From the NCBI GenBank assembly GCA_027486895.1, contig JAIXOE010000061.1, forward strand, positions 1-32,659: 32,659 bases of DNA, written 5' to 3'. Positions 7,910 through 15,308 of the stretch are shown piece by piece. Source of the DNA: Sphingomonadales bacterium. Its GTDB lineage: Bacteria; Pseudomonadota; Alphaproteobacteria; Sphingomonadales; Sphingomonadaceae. Position numbers and translations under genes: made by a program. Below the pieces are notes generated by a model. That model ran no database searches. It was given only the letters and a program-made list of their open reading frames with translations, and had not been told where the DNA came from. Within the stretch, counting starts at the first letter, position 1; every line of letters starts with the position of its first letter.

Positions 7910-8764
7910 ATGAGCGCCTTTGACGACATCGCCTTTGCCGCAGCTGATCGGAGCTTGATGCTATACGCCCGCAGCTATCCCGGGCCCGAGCCGACCATAT
8001 TGATGCTGCATGGGCTGACGCGCAACGCTTCTGATTTTGATGGTTTGGCCGCGCACCTGCGCGGGCGCTTCAGGCTCGTGGTCCCAGATCAGCGCGGGCG
8101 GGGAAAATCTGATTGGGATTCGAATCCAGCCAATTATGCGCCAGCGACTTATTGCGCAGACATGCTGCACTTGATTGACGAACTTAAACTCGACCGGCCG
8201 ATCATCGTGGGAACATCGATGGGTGGCTTGATGGCGATGATCATGGCAACCATGCGCCCGAATGGTTTTCGAGCACTTGTTCTTAACGATGTCGGGCCGC
8301 AGATAGAGCAAGCAGGGCTTGATCGCATTGCATCCTATGTCGGGGCATCGGAAGTGATTGCAAATTGGGAAGATGCAGCGGCCTATTGCCGCCGGATAAA
8401 TGGCTATGCTTTCCCCGATTATGACGATCCACAATGGGACGCATTCGCACGGCGCGTGTTCCTCGAAAATGACGCCGGCGTGCCGGTACTCGCGCATGAC
8501 CCGGCAATTGCCGCTGGTTTGTCTGCCGCGTCTCCTACTGCCGTCCCGCCGGACATGTGGCCCATGTGGCAAGGTTTGACAGATGTGCCCATACTTGCGG
8601 TGCGCGGCGCACGATCGGATATTTTGAGCGCGCAGACGCTTCAGCGCATGACGGAAGGGCACCCGGCTATGAAGTCAGTTACGGTTTCGAATGTTGGCCA
8701 TGCGCCGATGCTCGATGAACCAGAGGCGCTGGCGGCCATAAACGCATTTCTGGCCACCCTGTAA
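7910..8764 (+). CDS. Alpha/beta-fold hydrolase
   Basis: A 284-residue serine hydrolase of the alpha/beta fold. Visible elements are the oxyanion loop LMLHGLTRN (around 31-39), the segment PDQRGRGKSDWD typical of epoxide-hydrolase and esterase relatives, the nucleophile elbow GTSMGG with Ser103, acid Asp237 (RGARSDILS) and His264 (VGHAPMLDEP). A Ser nucleophile argues for an esterase, lactonase or C-C hydrolase rather than a dehalogenase. The ATG at 7910 has AAGGA six bases upstream; an earlier in-frame ATG at 7874 lacks that support. The substrate cannot be named. A second alpha/beta hydrolase follows after 72 bases and may be co-transcribed. Confidence 0.88.
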   Translation: MSAFDDIAFAAADRSLMLYARSYPGPEPTILMLHGLTRNASDFDGLAAHLRGRFRLVVPDQRGRGKSDWDSNPANYAPATYCADMLHLIDELKLDRPIIVGTSMGGLMAMIMATMRPNGFRALVLNDVGPQIEQAGLDRIASYVGASEVIANWEDAAAYCRRINGYAFPDYDDPQWDAFARRVFLENDAGVPVLAHDPAIAAGLSAASPTAVPPDMWPMWQGLTDVPILAVRGARSDILSAQTLQRMTEGHPAMKSVTVSNVGHAPMLDEPEALAAINAFLATL

Positions 8765-8836
8765 TCCACCGCGCCTTGATGCCTGCGTGATTATGTGACA
8801 GGCGCTGCAGCTGGGACGCTTAGTGGGGGAAAGTAG

Positions 8837-9733
8837 ATGAGAGTTTTGCGCACGCCCGATGCGGCATTTGCGGACATAGCGGATTATCCGTTCGATCCGA
8901 AATATGTTGATATTCAAGATGCCGAAACGGCGACAAATTTACGCGTGCACTACATAGATGAAGGCCCGCGCGATGCGCCGGTTGTCCTGATGATGCATGG
9001 TGAGCCGAGCTGGTCCTATCTGTACCGCAACATGGTTGGGCCTGTTGTGGCCGCTGGTTTCCGTGTGGTCGCTCCGGACCTTATCGGTTTTGGCAAGTCG
9101 GACAAGCCAGCCGCACAATCAGATTACAGCTATGCACGCCATGTTGCGTGGATGCGCAGTTGGCTTGAGCAGCTTGACCTGCAACGTGTAACACTGGCTT
9201 GCCAAGATTGGGGGTCGCTCGTCGGGCTTCGGCTCGTTTCTGAAATGCCAGACCGGTTTGCTGGCGTGGCATTGTCCAATGGTGGCCTGCCTGAAGGCGG
9301 CGATGCGCCCCGTGCCTTTGCCATTTGGCGGGCCTTTTCCAAATGGAGCCCGGTGTTTCCAATCGGTAAAATCGTCAGTGCAGGAACGAAGCGCGGGCTC
9401 TCGCCGGCTGAAATCGCGGCCTATGATGCACCGTTTCCGGATTCATCGTTTAAAGCGGGGGCGCGTATTTTTCCGAGCTTTGTGCCTTTTGAAAACAATG
9501 TCGCTGTGCCGGACCAGAAACGCGCATGGGAAGTGTTCGATCGGTGGGAAAAGCCGTTCTTGTGCTGCTTTTCCGATCAGGACCGCATCACCCGTGGTGG
9601 CGAGAGTCGCTTCATTGGCCGAGTCCCCGGAACAGCAGGCCAAAACCATCGCAGCCTACATGGCGGGCATTTTATTCAGGAAGATGATCCCGACGGCTTT
9701 GTGGCCTGTATCTTGGAAGTTGCAGGCGCTTAA
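8837..9733 (+). CDS. dhmA: Haloalkane dehalogenase-like alpha/beta hydrolase (HLD-I type)
   Basis: A 298-residue protein with the features of subfamily I haloalkane dehalogenases, which hydrolyse carbon-halogen bonds through an Asp nucleophile. It has HGEPSWSYLYRNM (oxyanion region and one halide-side position), CQDWGS with nucleophile Asp124 and adjacent halide-binding Trp125 (the same numbers as DhlA), candidate cap Trp164/Trp170, acid Asp249 in FSDQD, and His278 in HGGHFIQED. Many sphingomonad genomes carry such genes without known halogenated substrates, so actual dehalogenase activity is plausible but not proven. No transposon or xenobiotic island is nearby. Its stop codon overlaps that of the convergent LacI gene. 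Confidence 0.85.
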   Translation: MRVLRTPDAAFADIADYPFDPKYVDIQDAETATNLRVHYIDEGPRDAPVVLMMHGEPSWSYLYRNMVGPVVAAGFRVVAPDLIGFGKSDKPAAQSDYSYARHVAWMRSWLEQLDLQRVTLACQDWGSLVGLRLVSEMPDRFAGVALSNGGLPEGGDAPRAFAIWRAFSKWSPVFPIGKIVSAGTKRGLSPAEIAAYDAPFPDSSFKAGARIFPSFVPFENNVAVPDQKRAWEVFDRWEKPFLCCFSDQDRITRGGESRFIGRVPGTAGQNHRSLHGGHFIQEDDPDGFVACILEVAGA

Positions 9734-9751
9734 GCGGTTCCGCGCTTAAGC
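9728..9751. terminator. Bidirectional hairpin at convergent gene ends
   Basis: A perfect 9-bp inverted repeat, GCTTAAGCG (9728-9736) and CGCTTAAGC (9743-9751), with a 6-base loop. It lies across the stop codons of dhmA and the LacI gene, which share the TTAA palindrome. It has no T-tract on either side, so it may block convergent transcripts or protect 3' ends rather than act as a classical intrinsic terminator. Confidence 0.45.
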
Positions 9752-10746
9752 AGCTTAACAGGCACAGGGGCGATGTTGGGGGCATCGCCCTTCAACACGG
9801 CAATCAACGCCTCCACCAGCATTTCGCCGGCCTGAACATAGTCCTGCTCAATCGTCGTGAGCGGCGGTTGGGCATATGCGCCCGTCGCAATCCCATCAAA
9901 TCCGATGACGCGCACGTCGGTGCCGACCGCGATATGGTTTTCATCAAGCGCGCGCATCGCACCGAGCGCAATGAAGTCATTGGCGCAAAAAAGGCCGTCA
10001 AAATCGACCTTGTCGCGGATTAGCGCGCTTACGGCTGCATAGCCTTGATCTTCGCGCACCGCGTTTTCAGGAAGCGGCGGGCAGATGGGCGGCATGCCCC
10101 TTTGCGCCATCGCCGCCATGTAGGTTGTGAGCCGATCCTGAAATGGGGGCTGTTCGCTGTTTGTTGGTCCGATATATGCGATTTTCTTACATCTGCTGGA
10201 CAGCAAATGTTCAATGGCAAGGTTGGCACCCTGCGCGTTGTCGCTTTTGATGGAAATCAGGTCTTCTTTGCTTGCGCCCCAGCAAATCATGGGCGTGTTG
10301 TGGCGCGCATATTCCCCAAAGAACTGCCAGCCTTCAATGTTCTGGCCGCTGCCAATTACAATCAAGCCATCGGCCTGTCTGCTACCGGTGTAGTTGGCGA
10401 AGAAGTTTGCTGGCGAATCCTGAAACGAAACGATGAGATTATAGCCGCGTTCCGAGGCCGACGCCGCGATGCAGCCCAACAGCGACAGATAAAATGGATT
10501 GATGTTCGCCTTATTCTCGCCGCGCCGGCACAGAATGACCAACGCAATGGAATAGGATTGCTGTGTGCGCAGGCGAAGGGCGTTATGGTCGACCGAGTAA
10601 TTGAGTTCGTTGGCAAGCGCGACAATGCGCGCCCGCGTCGTTTCATTTACCTTTTTGTCACCGCGCAACGCCCGCGAAACTGTTGGCTGTGACACCCCCA
10701 GCATCGCTGCGATTTGATGCGCTGTTATTCGCCCCTCTTTGCCCAT
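9730..10746 (-). CDS. LacI-family transcriptional regulator
   Basis: A 338-residue LacI/GalR regulator. The N-terminal helix-turn-helix is ITAHQIAAMLGVSQPTVSRALRG (residues 7-29), followed by the hinge-helix segment containing the NALRLRTQQS stretch. The remainder is a periplasmic-binding-protein-like effector domain with GLIVIGSG, NAQGANLAIEHLL, FCANDFIALGAMRAL and VIGFDGI, all standard for the family. The gene lies 31 bases downstream of alanine dehydrogenase on the same strand and may be expressed with it. No sugar-use genes are adjacent, so the effector and targets are unknown; members usually respond to sugars or nucleosides. Confidence 0.9.
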   Translation of the reverse strand: MGKEGRITAHQIAAMLGVSQPTVSRALRGDKKVNETTRARIVALANELNYSVDHNALRLRTQQSYSIALVILCRRGENKANINPFYLSLLGCIAASASERGYNLIVSFQDSPANFFANYTGSRQADGLIVIGSGQNIEGWQFFGEYARHNTPMICWGASKEDLISIKSDNAQGANLAIEHLLSSRCKKIAYIGPTNSEQPPFQDRLTTYMAAMAQRGMPPICPPLPENAVREDQGYAAVSALIRDKVDFDGLFCANDFIALGAMRALDENHIAVGTDVRVIGFDGIATGAYAQPPLTTIEQDYVQAGEMLVEALIAVLKGDAPNIAPVPVKLLKRGTA

Positions 10747-10777
10747 GCAGCGCCGTTAGCACTTGAACCTACGCAAG

Positions 10778-11905
10778 TCACGCGGCGAGCGCGGACTCCG
10801 GCGTGACAAAATCAAGGCCAAGGCTGTCAGCAACGGCCTGACTGGTCACTTTGCCCTGATGTACGTTCAAGCCAGCGATAAGGCCGCGACCCGTTTCCGT
10901 GCTGTCGTCGAGCGCTGCGATACCCTTGCTGGCAAGCGCCAGTCCATATGGCAAAGTCGCGTTGTTGAGTGCTGCCGCGCTGGTTTGCGGCACTGCACCC
11001 GGCATATTGGCGACGCAATAATGGATGATGCCATCTACGACATAGGTCGGTTCGGCATGCGTGGTCGCGTGGCTCGTTTCAAAGCAGCCGCCTTGGTCAA
11101 TGGCGACATCGACCAGGACTGAGCCCGGCTTCATGCGCTTCAACATTTCGCGGGTGACAAGCTTGGGTGCGCTTGCGCCGGGGATGAGGACAGCGCCAAT
11201 CACAGCGTCGGCGATGCTGATTTCATGGTCAATCGTTTCAAGCGTTGAATAGCGGGTACGCACGCGTCCGTTGAACAGTTCATCCAATTGCCGAAGACGC
11301 GGGATCGAGCGGTCAACGATGGTGACTTCGGCGCCTAGCCCTACGGCCATGCGCGCGGCATGGGTGCCGACAACGCCGCCGCCAAGCACGGTGACTCGCC
11401 CTGCAGGCACACCGGGAACGCCGCCAAGCAATATGCCAGCTCCGCCTTCGCTGCGGCGCATGGCTTCGCCTGCTGCTTCAATCGCCAAGCGGCCAGCGAC
11501 TTCGCTCATGGGCGCCAACAGGGGCAGGGTGCCCTTGTCATCCGTCACGGTTTCATACGCGATTGCGGTGCAACCGCTGGCGATAAGGCCTTTGGCCTGT
11601 TCAGGATCTGGTGCGAGGTGGAGATAGGTAAAGAGCAGCTGGCCAGGGCGAAGCAGGACCCATTCGCTTGGCTGTGGTTCCTTGACCTTGACGATCATGT
11701 CGCAGCCAGCGAAGATTTCTGCTGCGGTCGCGGCAATCTCTGCACCCGCTGCCCGATAGGCATCGTCGCTTGCCATGATGCCAGCGCCCGCGCCGGATTG
11801 AACAACGACCTGATGGCCATGCGCCACATATTCGCGCACTGCGCCGGGGGTTAAACCTACACGATATTCATGCACTTTGATTTCGCTAGGGACACCGACA
11901 CGCAT
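10778..11905 (-). CDS. ald: Alanine dehydrogenase
   Basis: A 375-residue NAD-dependent L-alanine dehydrogenase, which interconverts alanine and pyruvate plus ammonia. It starts MRVGVPSEIKVHEYRVGLTP, the family signature. KVKEP provides the pyruvate-binding Lys and YLHLA the catalytic His. The NAD-binding Rossmann core is VTVLGGGVVGTHAARMA, and DVAIDQGG contains the catalytic Asp. Length agrees with the usual 370-375. AAGGAG lies 7 bases before the ATG. It is divergent from an Lrp/AsnC gene, the normal arrangement for ald and its activator (AldR/Lrp type), so alanine-responsive control is likely. Confidence 0.96.
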   Translation of the reverse strand: MRVGVPSEIKVHEYRVGLTPGAVREYVAHGHQVVVQSGAGAGIMASDDAYRAAGAEIAATAAEIFAGCDMIVKVKEPQPSEWVLLRPGQLLFTYLHLAPDPEQAKGLIASGCTAIAYETVTDDKGTLPLLAPMSEVAGRLAIEAAGEAMRRSEGGAGILLGGVPGVPAGRVTVLGGGVVGTHAARMAVGLGAEVTIVDRSIPRLRQLDELFNGRVRTRYSTLETIDHEISIADAVIGAVLIPGASAPKLVTREMLKRMKPGSVLVDVAIDQGGCFETSHATTHAEPTYVVDGIIHYCVANMPGAVPQTSAAALNNATLPYGLALASKGIAALDDSTETGRGLIAGLNVHQGKVTSQAVADSLGLDFVTPESALAA

Positions 11906-12035
11906 AATCTCACTCCTTAAAAATTCTCTGCGTCGGAAATAGCATCTTCGAAATAACGATACTGTGCAAAGATTCGACTATTTGGTGCAATGGGCGCATA
12001 ATATCGTTGTTAGTGCCAGAAAAACCGGAGAATTT
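11906..12035. promoter_or_regulatory. Divergent ald / Lrp-type regulator control region
   Basis: The 130-base space between the two divergent starts. It contains a spaced inverted repeat AACGATA (11955-11961) and TATCGTT (12002-12008). Inside it, TGCAAA and TTTGGTGCA (about 11965-11990) are arranged as another imperfect dyad. Lrp-family proteins bind several degenerate dyads in phase, so this is a reasonable binding zone for the neighbouring regulator. The precise promoters could not be fixed by eye. Confidence 0.45.
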
Positions 12036-12503
12036 ATGCAGCTTGATCGGACGGACCGTAAATTATTGGGTGCGCTCGTGCAGAATGGACGGGCAACACA
12101 GGCAGAATTGGGCGAAGCGGCAGGATTATCACCCAGCGCGGCTGCACGTCGGCAGAAGGCATTGGAAGATGACGGTATCCTGCGCGGCTATCGTGCCGAT
12201 GTAAACCTGCGCAAGCTCGGACTTTCCGCGACGGTTATGGTGACCATCACGCTTGATAGCCAGAGCGAGGAGGCAATGGCTGCATTTGAAGCTGCCGTCG
12301 TAGGAAGCCCGTCAACAATCCGGTGCCATCTAATGAGCGGCCGGAACGATTATTTACTGGTGGTCCGCGCTGCCTCAATTGAGGATTATGAGACCATTCA
12401 CCGACAAGAGATTGCCAGATTGCCCCGGGTCGCGCGCATCGAAACCGCCTTTGCACTGCGCGAAGTCGTCAATCGCGCCGTACCGCCGCGGCTGTTTGAT
12501 TGA
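12036..12503 (+). CDS. Lrp/AsnC-family transcriptional regulator
   Basis: A 155-residue feast/famine regulator. The N-terminal helix-turn-helix (LDRTDRKLLGALVQNGRATQ through LGEAAGLSPSAAARRQKAL) is followed by the linker strand and an Lrp ligand-binding (RAM) domain, including VMVTITLDSQSEEAMAAFE and CHLMSGRNDYLLVVRAASIEDYE. The ATG at 12036 is preferred: GGAG sits 5 bases upstream and the product then has standard Lrp length; an upstream ATG at 11964 would add an atypical 24-residue extension. The divergent ald gene suggests it activates ald in response to alanine or another amino acid. A direct match to AldR cannot be claimed. Confidence 0.92.
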   Translation: MQLDRTDRKLLGALVQNGRATQAELGEAAGLSPSAAARRQKALEDDGILRGYRADVNLRKLGLSATVMVTITLDSQSEEAMAAFEAAVVGSPSTIRCHLMSGRNDYLLVVRAASIEDYETIHRQEIARLPRVARIETAFALREVVNRAVPPRLFD

Positions 12504-12603
12504 CTGTGTAACGGCTTACCCACTGGCAAGTTTCTAACGACCCAACGATATACGGAACTTGTCTGCCCCTCATCTGTTTGATCATCAGAAACGGAGACGG
12601 ATT

Positions 12604-12675
12604 ATGGGACGTACAGTTGGCATCAGCATCGGCGGTCTAATTTTGCTCGTGGTGGTCGTCGCGATCATTTTCTAA
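12604..12675 (+). CDS. Putative 23-residue membrane peptide
   Basis: ATG followed by 22 codons and TAA. The peptide has a short polar start (MGRTVGISIGG) and then a wholly aliphatic tail (LILLVVVVAIIF), enough for one membrane span. A GGAG-containing ribosome-binding site lies about 8 bases upstream (around 12593-12596). It stands alone in the gap after the Lrp gene. Chance hydrophobic ORFs of this size occur, so support rests on the ribosome site and the clean single-span composition. Function unknown. Confidence 0.45.
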   Translation: MGRTVGISIGGLILLVVVVAIIF

Positions 12676-12690
12676 AGCTTAATAGATACG

Positions 12691-12757
12691 GCTGCCTAGT
12701 TTGTGCGAAGCTAACCTGCGTTGCTCTCATTGATTAGCTTCGCACAAAGTGGGCAGC
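12691..12757. other. Long perfect hairpin in intergenic DNA
   Basis: A 15-bp perfect inverted repeat, TTTGTGCGAAGCTAA (12700-12714) and TTAGCTTCGCACAAA (12734-12748), with a 19-base loop. It is extended beyond a symmetric 3x3 internal loop by GCTGCC (12691-12696) pairing with GGCAGC (12752-12757). There is no T-tract, so it is not a simple terminator. It could be a structured small RNA, a palindromic mobile remnant or a protein-binding cruciform. A weaker imperfect hairpin follows at about 12787-12832 (GTCGTT...AACGAC enclosing CCGCTTCG/CGTAGCGG). Confidence 0.6.
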
Positions 12758-12932
12758 AATCTCTCGCGTTAATGCGATGACATGAGTCGTTGACTGAGCC
12801 GCTTCGCGCAGCGTAGCGGATGAACGACATCGACGCGTTGGGGTGCTCTAACTCGACTGCGGGCCACCCTTTTACATAGCTTTGTTCGGTGACACCGCGG
12901 CATCGTTTCCCGTAATGAACACCGTGCGCGAC

Positions 12933-12950
12933 TGTGACGGTTTTGTCACA
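12933..12950. promoter_or_regulatory. Dyad TGTGAC-N6-GTCACA upstream of the porin cluster
   Basis: A perfect 6-bp inverted repeat with a 6-base spacer. It resembles CRP/FNR- or GntR-type operators, although the TGTGA/TCACA halves are two bases further apart than in E. coli CRP sites. It lies 212 bases before the porin start. The cognate regulator is not in the window. Confidence 0.4.
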
Positions 12951-13010
12951 TTGCACAAAAAGGACAATGACATTGACACAAAATTGCTTGCCTGCCGCAA
13001 GTTTTGATGT

Positions 13011-13028
13011 TTGTGTGCACCTGCACAA
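13011..13028. promoter_or_regulatory. Second dyad (TTGTG..CA / TGCACAA) upstream of the porin cluster
   Basis: The 18-base stretch reads TTGTGTGCACCTGCACAA, a near-palindrome with outer TTGTG/CACAA arms and inner TGCA copies. It lies about 130 bases upstream of the porin ATG and is probably a regulator-binding site for the polyamine-like operon. It bears a slight likeness to NtrC half sites (TGCACC) but is not a convincing match. Confidence 0.35.
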
Positions 13029-13104
13029 TAAAGCGCGAACCAATTAAAAACGGTATCGCGCAGTCGTTTAGATTTAGCGGGATAGAACGGTATCTGCCGA
13101 AGGT

Positions 13105-13136
13105 AGCGCAATGCGCTCGCTTTTGGCGCAGTTTTT
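13105..13136 (+). promoter_or_regulatory. Possible attenuator in the porin leader
   Basis: Two mutually exclusive short stems are possible: AGCGC/GCGCT (13105-13109 with 13113-13117) and TGCGC/GCGCA (13112-13116 with 13126-13130). The second is followed by GTTTTT, the form of a weak intrinsic terminator, 25 bases before the porin ATG. Stems are only 5 bp, so this is tentative. Confidence 0.25.
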
Positions 13137-13161
13137 AGTGCACCTAAGAAGGGGTAATTTT

Positions 13162-13887
13162 ATGCGTAAATCCATTTTAAAGCTGGCAACGATGAGCGTC
13201 GCGATGAGCGCGATGGCCGTCTCAGTTCCTGCTTTCGCCCAAGATGAGGCGGCAGAAGAAGCCTCCGGACCTATCACAATCACGGGCGGTGCCGCCTTGG
13301 TTTCCGACTATCGCTTCCGCGGTGTTTCGCTCTCCGGCAAGGATTTTGCACTTCAGCCATATTTGACCGTAAAGCATGAGTCCGGCCTTTATGCTGGCGT
13401 GTGGGGTTCAAATCTTTCCGAAAATGCTGGTGATGATCTGGAAGTCGATTTGTATGCTGGTTTTTCGGGTGGTGAAGAACTGACATACGACATCGGTGCG
13501 ACCTATTATCTGTATCCCGGCGTCTCCAGCTTCAACTATCTTGAACTGACCGGTAAGCTTGGCTCGACAGTTGGCCCTGCAACGGTTGGCGTACAATTGA
13601 GCTACGTTCCAAGCCAGGACAACACTGGCAACACCGACAACGTCTATTTCGCCACAAATGCGTCTATCGCTTTGCCGGACTCACCAATTTCGATTGTTGG
13701 CTCAATGGGCATTGAAGATGGCGCGTTTACCGCTGGCAATGAAAAGCTCGATTGGACTCTTGGTCTGACGGCTAATGTTGCAGGCTTTACCGTTGGCGCT
13801 TCTTATGTAGATACCAACCGTCGTTCGGTATTTGCATTCAAAGACAGCTCGGCCGGCGTTGTATTTTCGCTCAGCTACGGCTTCTAA
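13162..13887 (+). CDS. TorF-family putative outer-membrane porin
   Basis: A 241-residue outer-membrane beta-barrel protein. It has a signal peptide (MRKSILKLATMSVAMSAMA...AFA, cleavage before QDEAAEE). A mature barrel follows that begins ITITGGAALVSDYRFRGVSLS, the hallmark opening of the TIGR02001/TorF group (DYRFRG), and ends in an aromatic residue (SLSYGF), the usual C-terminal signature for outer-membrane assembly. The ATG at 13162 has AAGAAGGGG 7 bases upstream. It is the first gene before two gamma-glutamyl-amine ligase-like genes, so uptake of polyamines or other small nitrogen compounds is a sensible inference. Homologues elsewhere sit near ammonium or nitrogen genes. Confidence 0.88.
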   Translation: MRKSILKLATMSVAMSAMAVSVPAFAQDEAAEEASGPITITGGAALVSDYRFRGVSLSGKDFALQPYLTVKHESGLYAGVWGSNLSENAGDDLEVDLYAGFSGGEELTYDIGATYYLYPGVSSFNYLELTGKLGSTVGPATVGVQLSYVPSQDNTGNTDNVYFATNASIALPDSPISIVGSMGIEDGAFTAGNEKLDWTLGLTANVAGFTVGASYVDTNRRSVFAFKDSSAGVVFSLSYGF

Positions 13888-13908
13888 GACTGTAAATTGA
13901 AGTCTATG

Positions 13909-13953
13909 ATGTGCGCGGGCTGGCTTGACCTTTTCAAGTCGGTCTGCGCACAT
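13909..13953 (+). promoter_or_regulatory. Hairpin covering the ribosome-binding region of the first GS-like gene
   Basis: ATGTGCGC (13909-13916) pairs with GCGCACAT (13946-13953), with an inner CTTGA/TCAAG stem (13924-13928 and 13934-13938). It is followed by a short TTTT and then the ATG at 13962. It may be a processing or partial-termination point between porin and enzyme genes, or hold back translation of the GS-like gene, whose Shine-Dalgarno sequence is otherwise not apparent. Confidence 0.5.
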
Positions 13954-13961
13954 ATCGTTTT

Positions 13962-15308
13962 ATGACTGTAAACCTCGCCAATTGGATAGCCGAGCATAAG
14001 ATCGATGAGGTCGAATGCATCGTTCCTGACATTAACGGTGTGCAGCGCGGCAAGGTATTGCCGGCCAAGAAATTCCTTTCATCCGTCCGTGACAAATCGC
14101 TCCGTATTCCTGGTAGCGTATTTATCTGTACGATTGATGGCCATTATCCCGAAGACATCGAAGACATTTGGGACAAGGATCCCGACAAAATCCTGATCGC
14201 TGATCCGGACACGATTTGTGTCGCGCCCGGTTTTAAATCGCCAACAGCATTTGTGATCGCCGACGTCCTGCACGGTAATGGGACTGAAGTGGAAATCGCG
14301 CCACGCACGATATTGAAGAAGATCCTCGGCCTTTACGCCAGTCGTGGGTGGAAGCCCATTATGGCGCCTGAGGTTGAATTCTATCTGGTAAGCCAGAATG
14401 TCGATCCTGACTTTCCGCTTGTGCCGCCAACGGGGTCGAGCGGACGGGCAGAAACCGCGAGCCAGCCTTATGGTCTCGAGGCGATGAACGAGTATGAAGA
14501 CATCATTGATCACATCTACGATGACTGTGAACTCATGGGTCTCGACATCGATACGATGATCCACGAAATGGGTGCTGCGCAGCTTGAGGTGAACTTTATC
14601 CACGGCGATCCGCTGAAGCTTGCTGATCAGGTATTTCTGTTCAAACGCGTTGTGCGGGCCGTGGCCAAACAGCATGGCGTTTATGCGACATTCATGGCCA
14701 ACCCTATGGCTGGCCAACCGGGCAGCGCGATGCATATTCACCAATCTGTGGTGGATGCCGAGACGGGTCGCAATCTGTTTTCGAACGCAAATGGCCGCGA
14801 CAGTGCGCTTTTCCGGAGTTACATCGCCGGGCTGGTGAAGTTCATGCCACAAGTGTCGCCGCTTTGGGCGCCCAACGTGAACAGCTTCCGCCGGATGCGC
14901 CCGGACAGTGCCGCGCCGATTAACGTCCAATGGGGCGAAGACAATCGGAGCTGCGGCTTCCGCGTGCCGATTTCCGACAAGGCCAATCGCCGCGTCGAAA
15001 ACCGCTTACCCGGGGCTGACTCTAACCCATATCTCGCCATGTCCGCATCTTTGGTCTGTGGCTATATCGGCATGGTAGAGCGCATGATTCCGGCAAAGGC
15101 CATCACTGGCAGCGCCTACAACCGCGCACGCACGCTGCCTCGCACTTTGGAAGCAGCACTAGACCGCTTCAGCGCCTGCAAACCCGTCCGCAACCTGATT
15201 GGCGAAGAGTTTTTCGACATCTTCTATGCAATTAAAGACTATGAATTGTTCAACTACCAATCGGTCGTATCTAGCTGGGAACGCGAGCATTTGTTGCTGA
15301 GAGTGTAA
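13962..15308 (+). CDS. puuA: Gamma-glutamyl-amine ligase (glutamine synthetase-like, PuuA type)
   Basis: A 448-residue member of the glutamine synthetase superfamily. It shows the GS catalytic core: EVEFYLV (metal Glu), the HEMGAAQLEVNF block with two further metal-ligand Glu, GSAMHIHQS (metal and substrate His), NSFRRMRP, and ENRLPGADSNPYLA. The N-terminal domain lacks the conserved DGSS latch that forms the ammonium site in true glutamine synthetase, consistent with an organic amine acceptor such as putrescine (ATP-dependent gamma-glutamylation). Its stop overlaps the ATG of the PuuB-like oxidase (TAATG), so the two steps are coupled. The exact amine is unproven; ethanolamine or spermidine are alternatives. 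Confidence 0.85.
   Translation: MTVNLANWIAEHKIDEVECIVPDINGVQRGKVLPAKKFLSSVRDKSLRIPGSVFICTIDGHYPEDIEDIWDKDPDKILIADPDTICVAPGFKSPTAFVIADVLHGNGTEVEIAPRTILKKILGLYASRGWKPIMAPEVEFYLVSQNVDPDFPLVPPTGSSGRAETASQPYGLEAMNEYEDIIDHIYDDCELMGLDIDTMIHEMGAAQLEVNFIHGDPLKLADQVFLFKRVVRAVAKQHGVYATFMANPMAGQPGSAMHIHQSVVDAETGRNLFSNANGRDSALFRSYIAGLVKFMPQVSPLWAPNVNSFRRMRPDSAAPINVQWGEDNRSCGFRVPISDKANRRVENRLPGADSNPYLAMSASLVCGYIGMVERMIPAKAITGSAYNRARTLPRTLEAALDRFSACKPVRNLIGEEFFDIFYAIKDYELFNYQSVVSSWEREHLLLRV

Noticed and set aside
7961-8662. A 233-codon minus-strand frame opposite the alpha/beta hydrolase
   Set aside because: Antisense to a gene with an intact catalytic triad; composition is His/Arg/Cys-rich without any domain.
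12691-12757. The long hairpin as an integron attC site
   Set aside because: It lacks paired RYYYAAC and GTTRRRY core sites and there is no integrase or cassette array.
12972-12992. Possible sigma-54 promoter (TTGACACAAAATTGCTT) upstream of the porin
   Set aside because: The -24 element lacks GG and the spacing to TTGC is one base short of the strict sigma-54 rule.
14079-14930. A 283-codon minus-strand frame opposite the first GS-like gene
   Set aside because: Antisense shadow of a gene with full catalytic motifs; no ribosome site or recognisable product.
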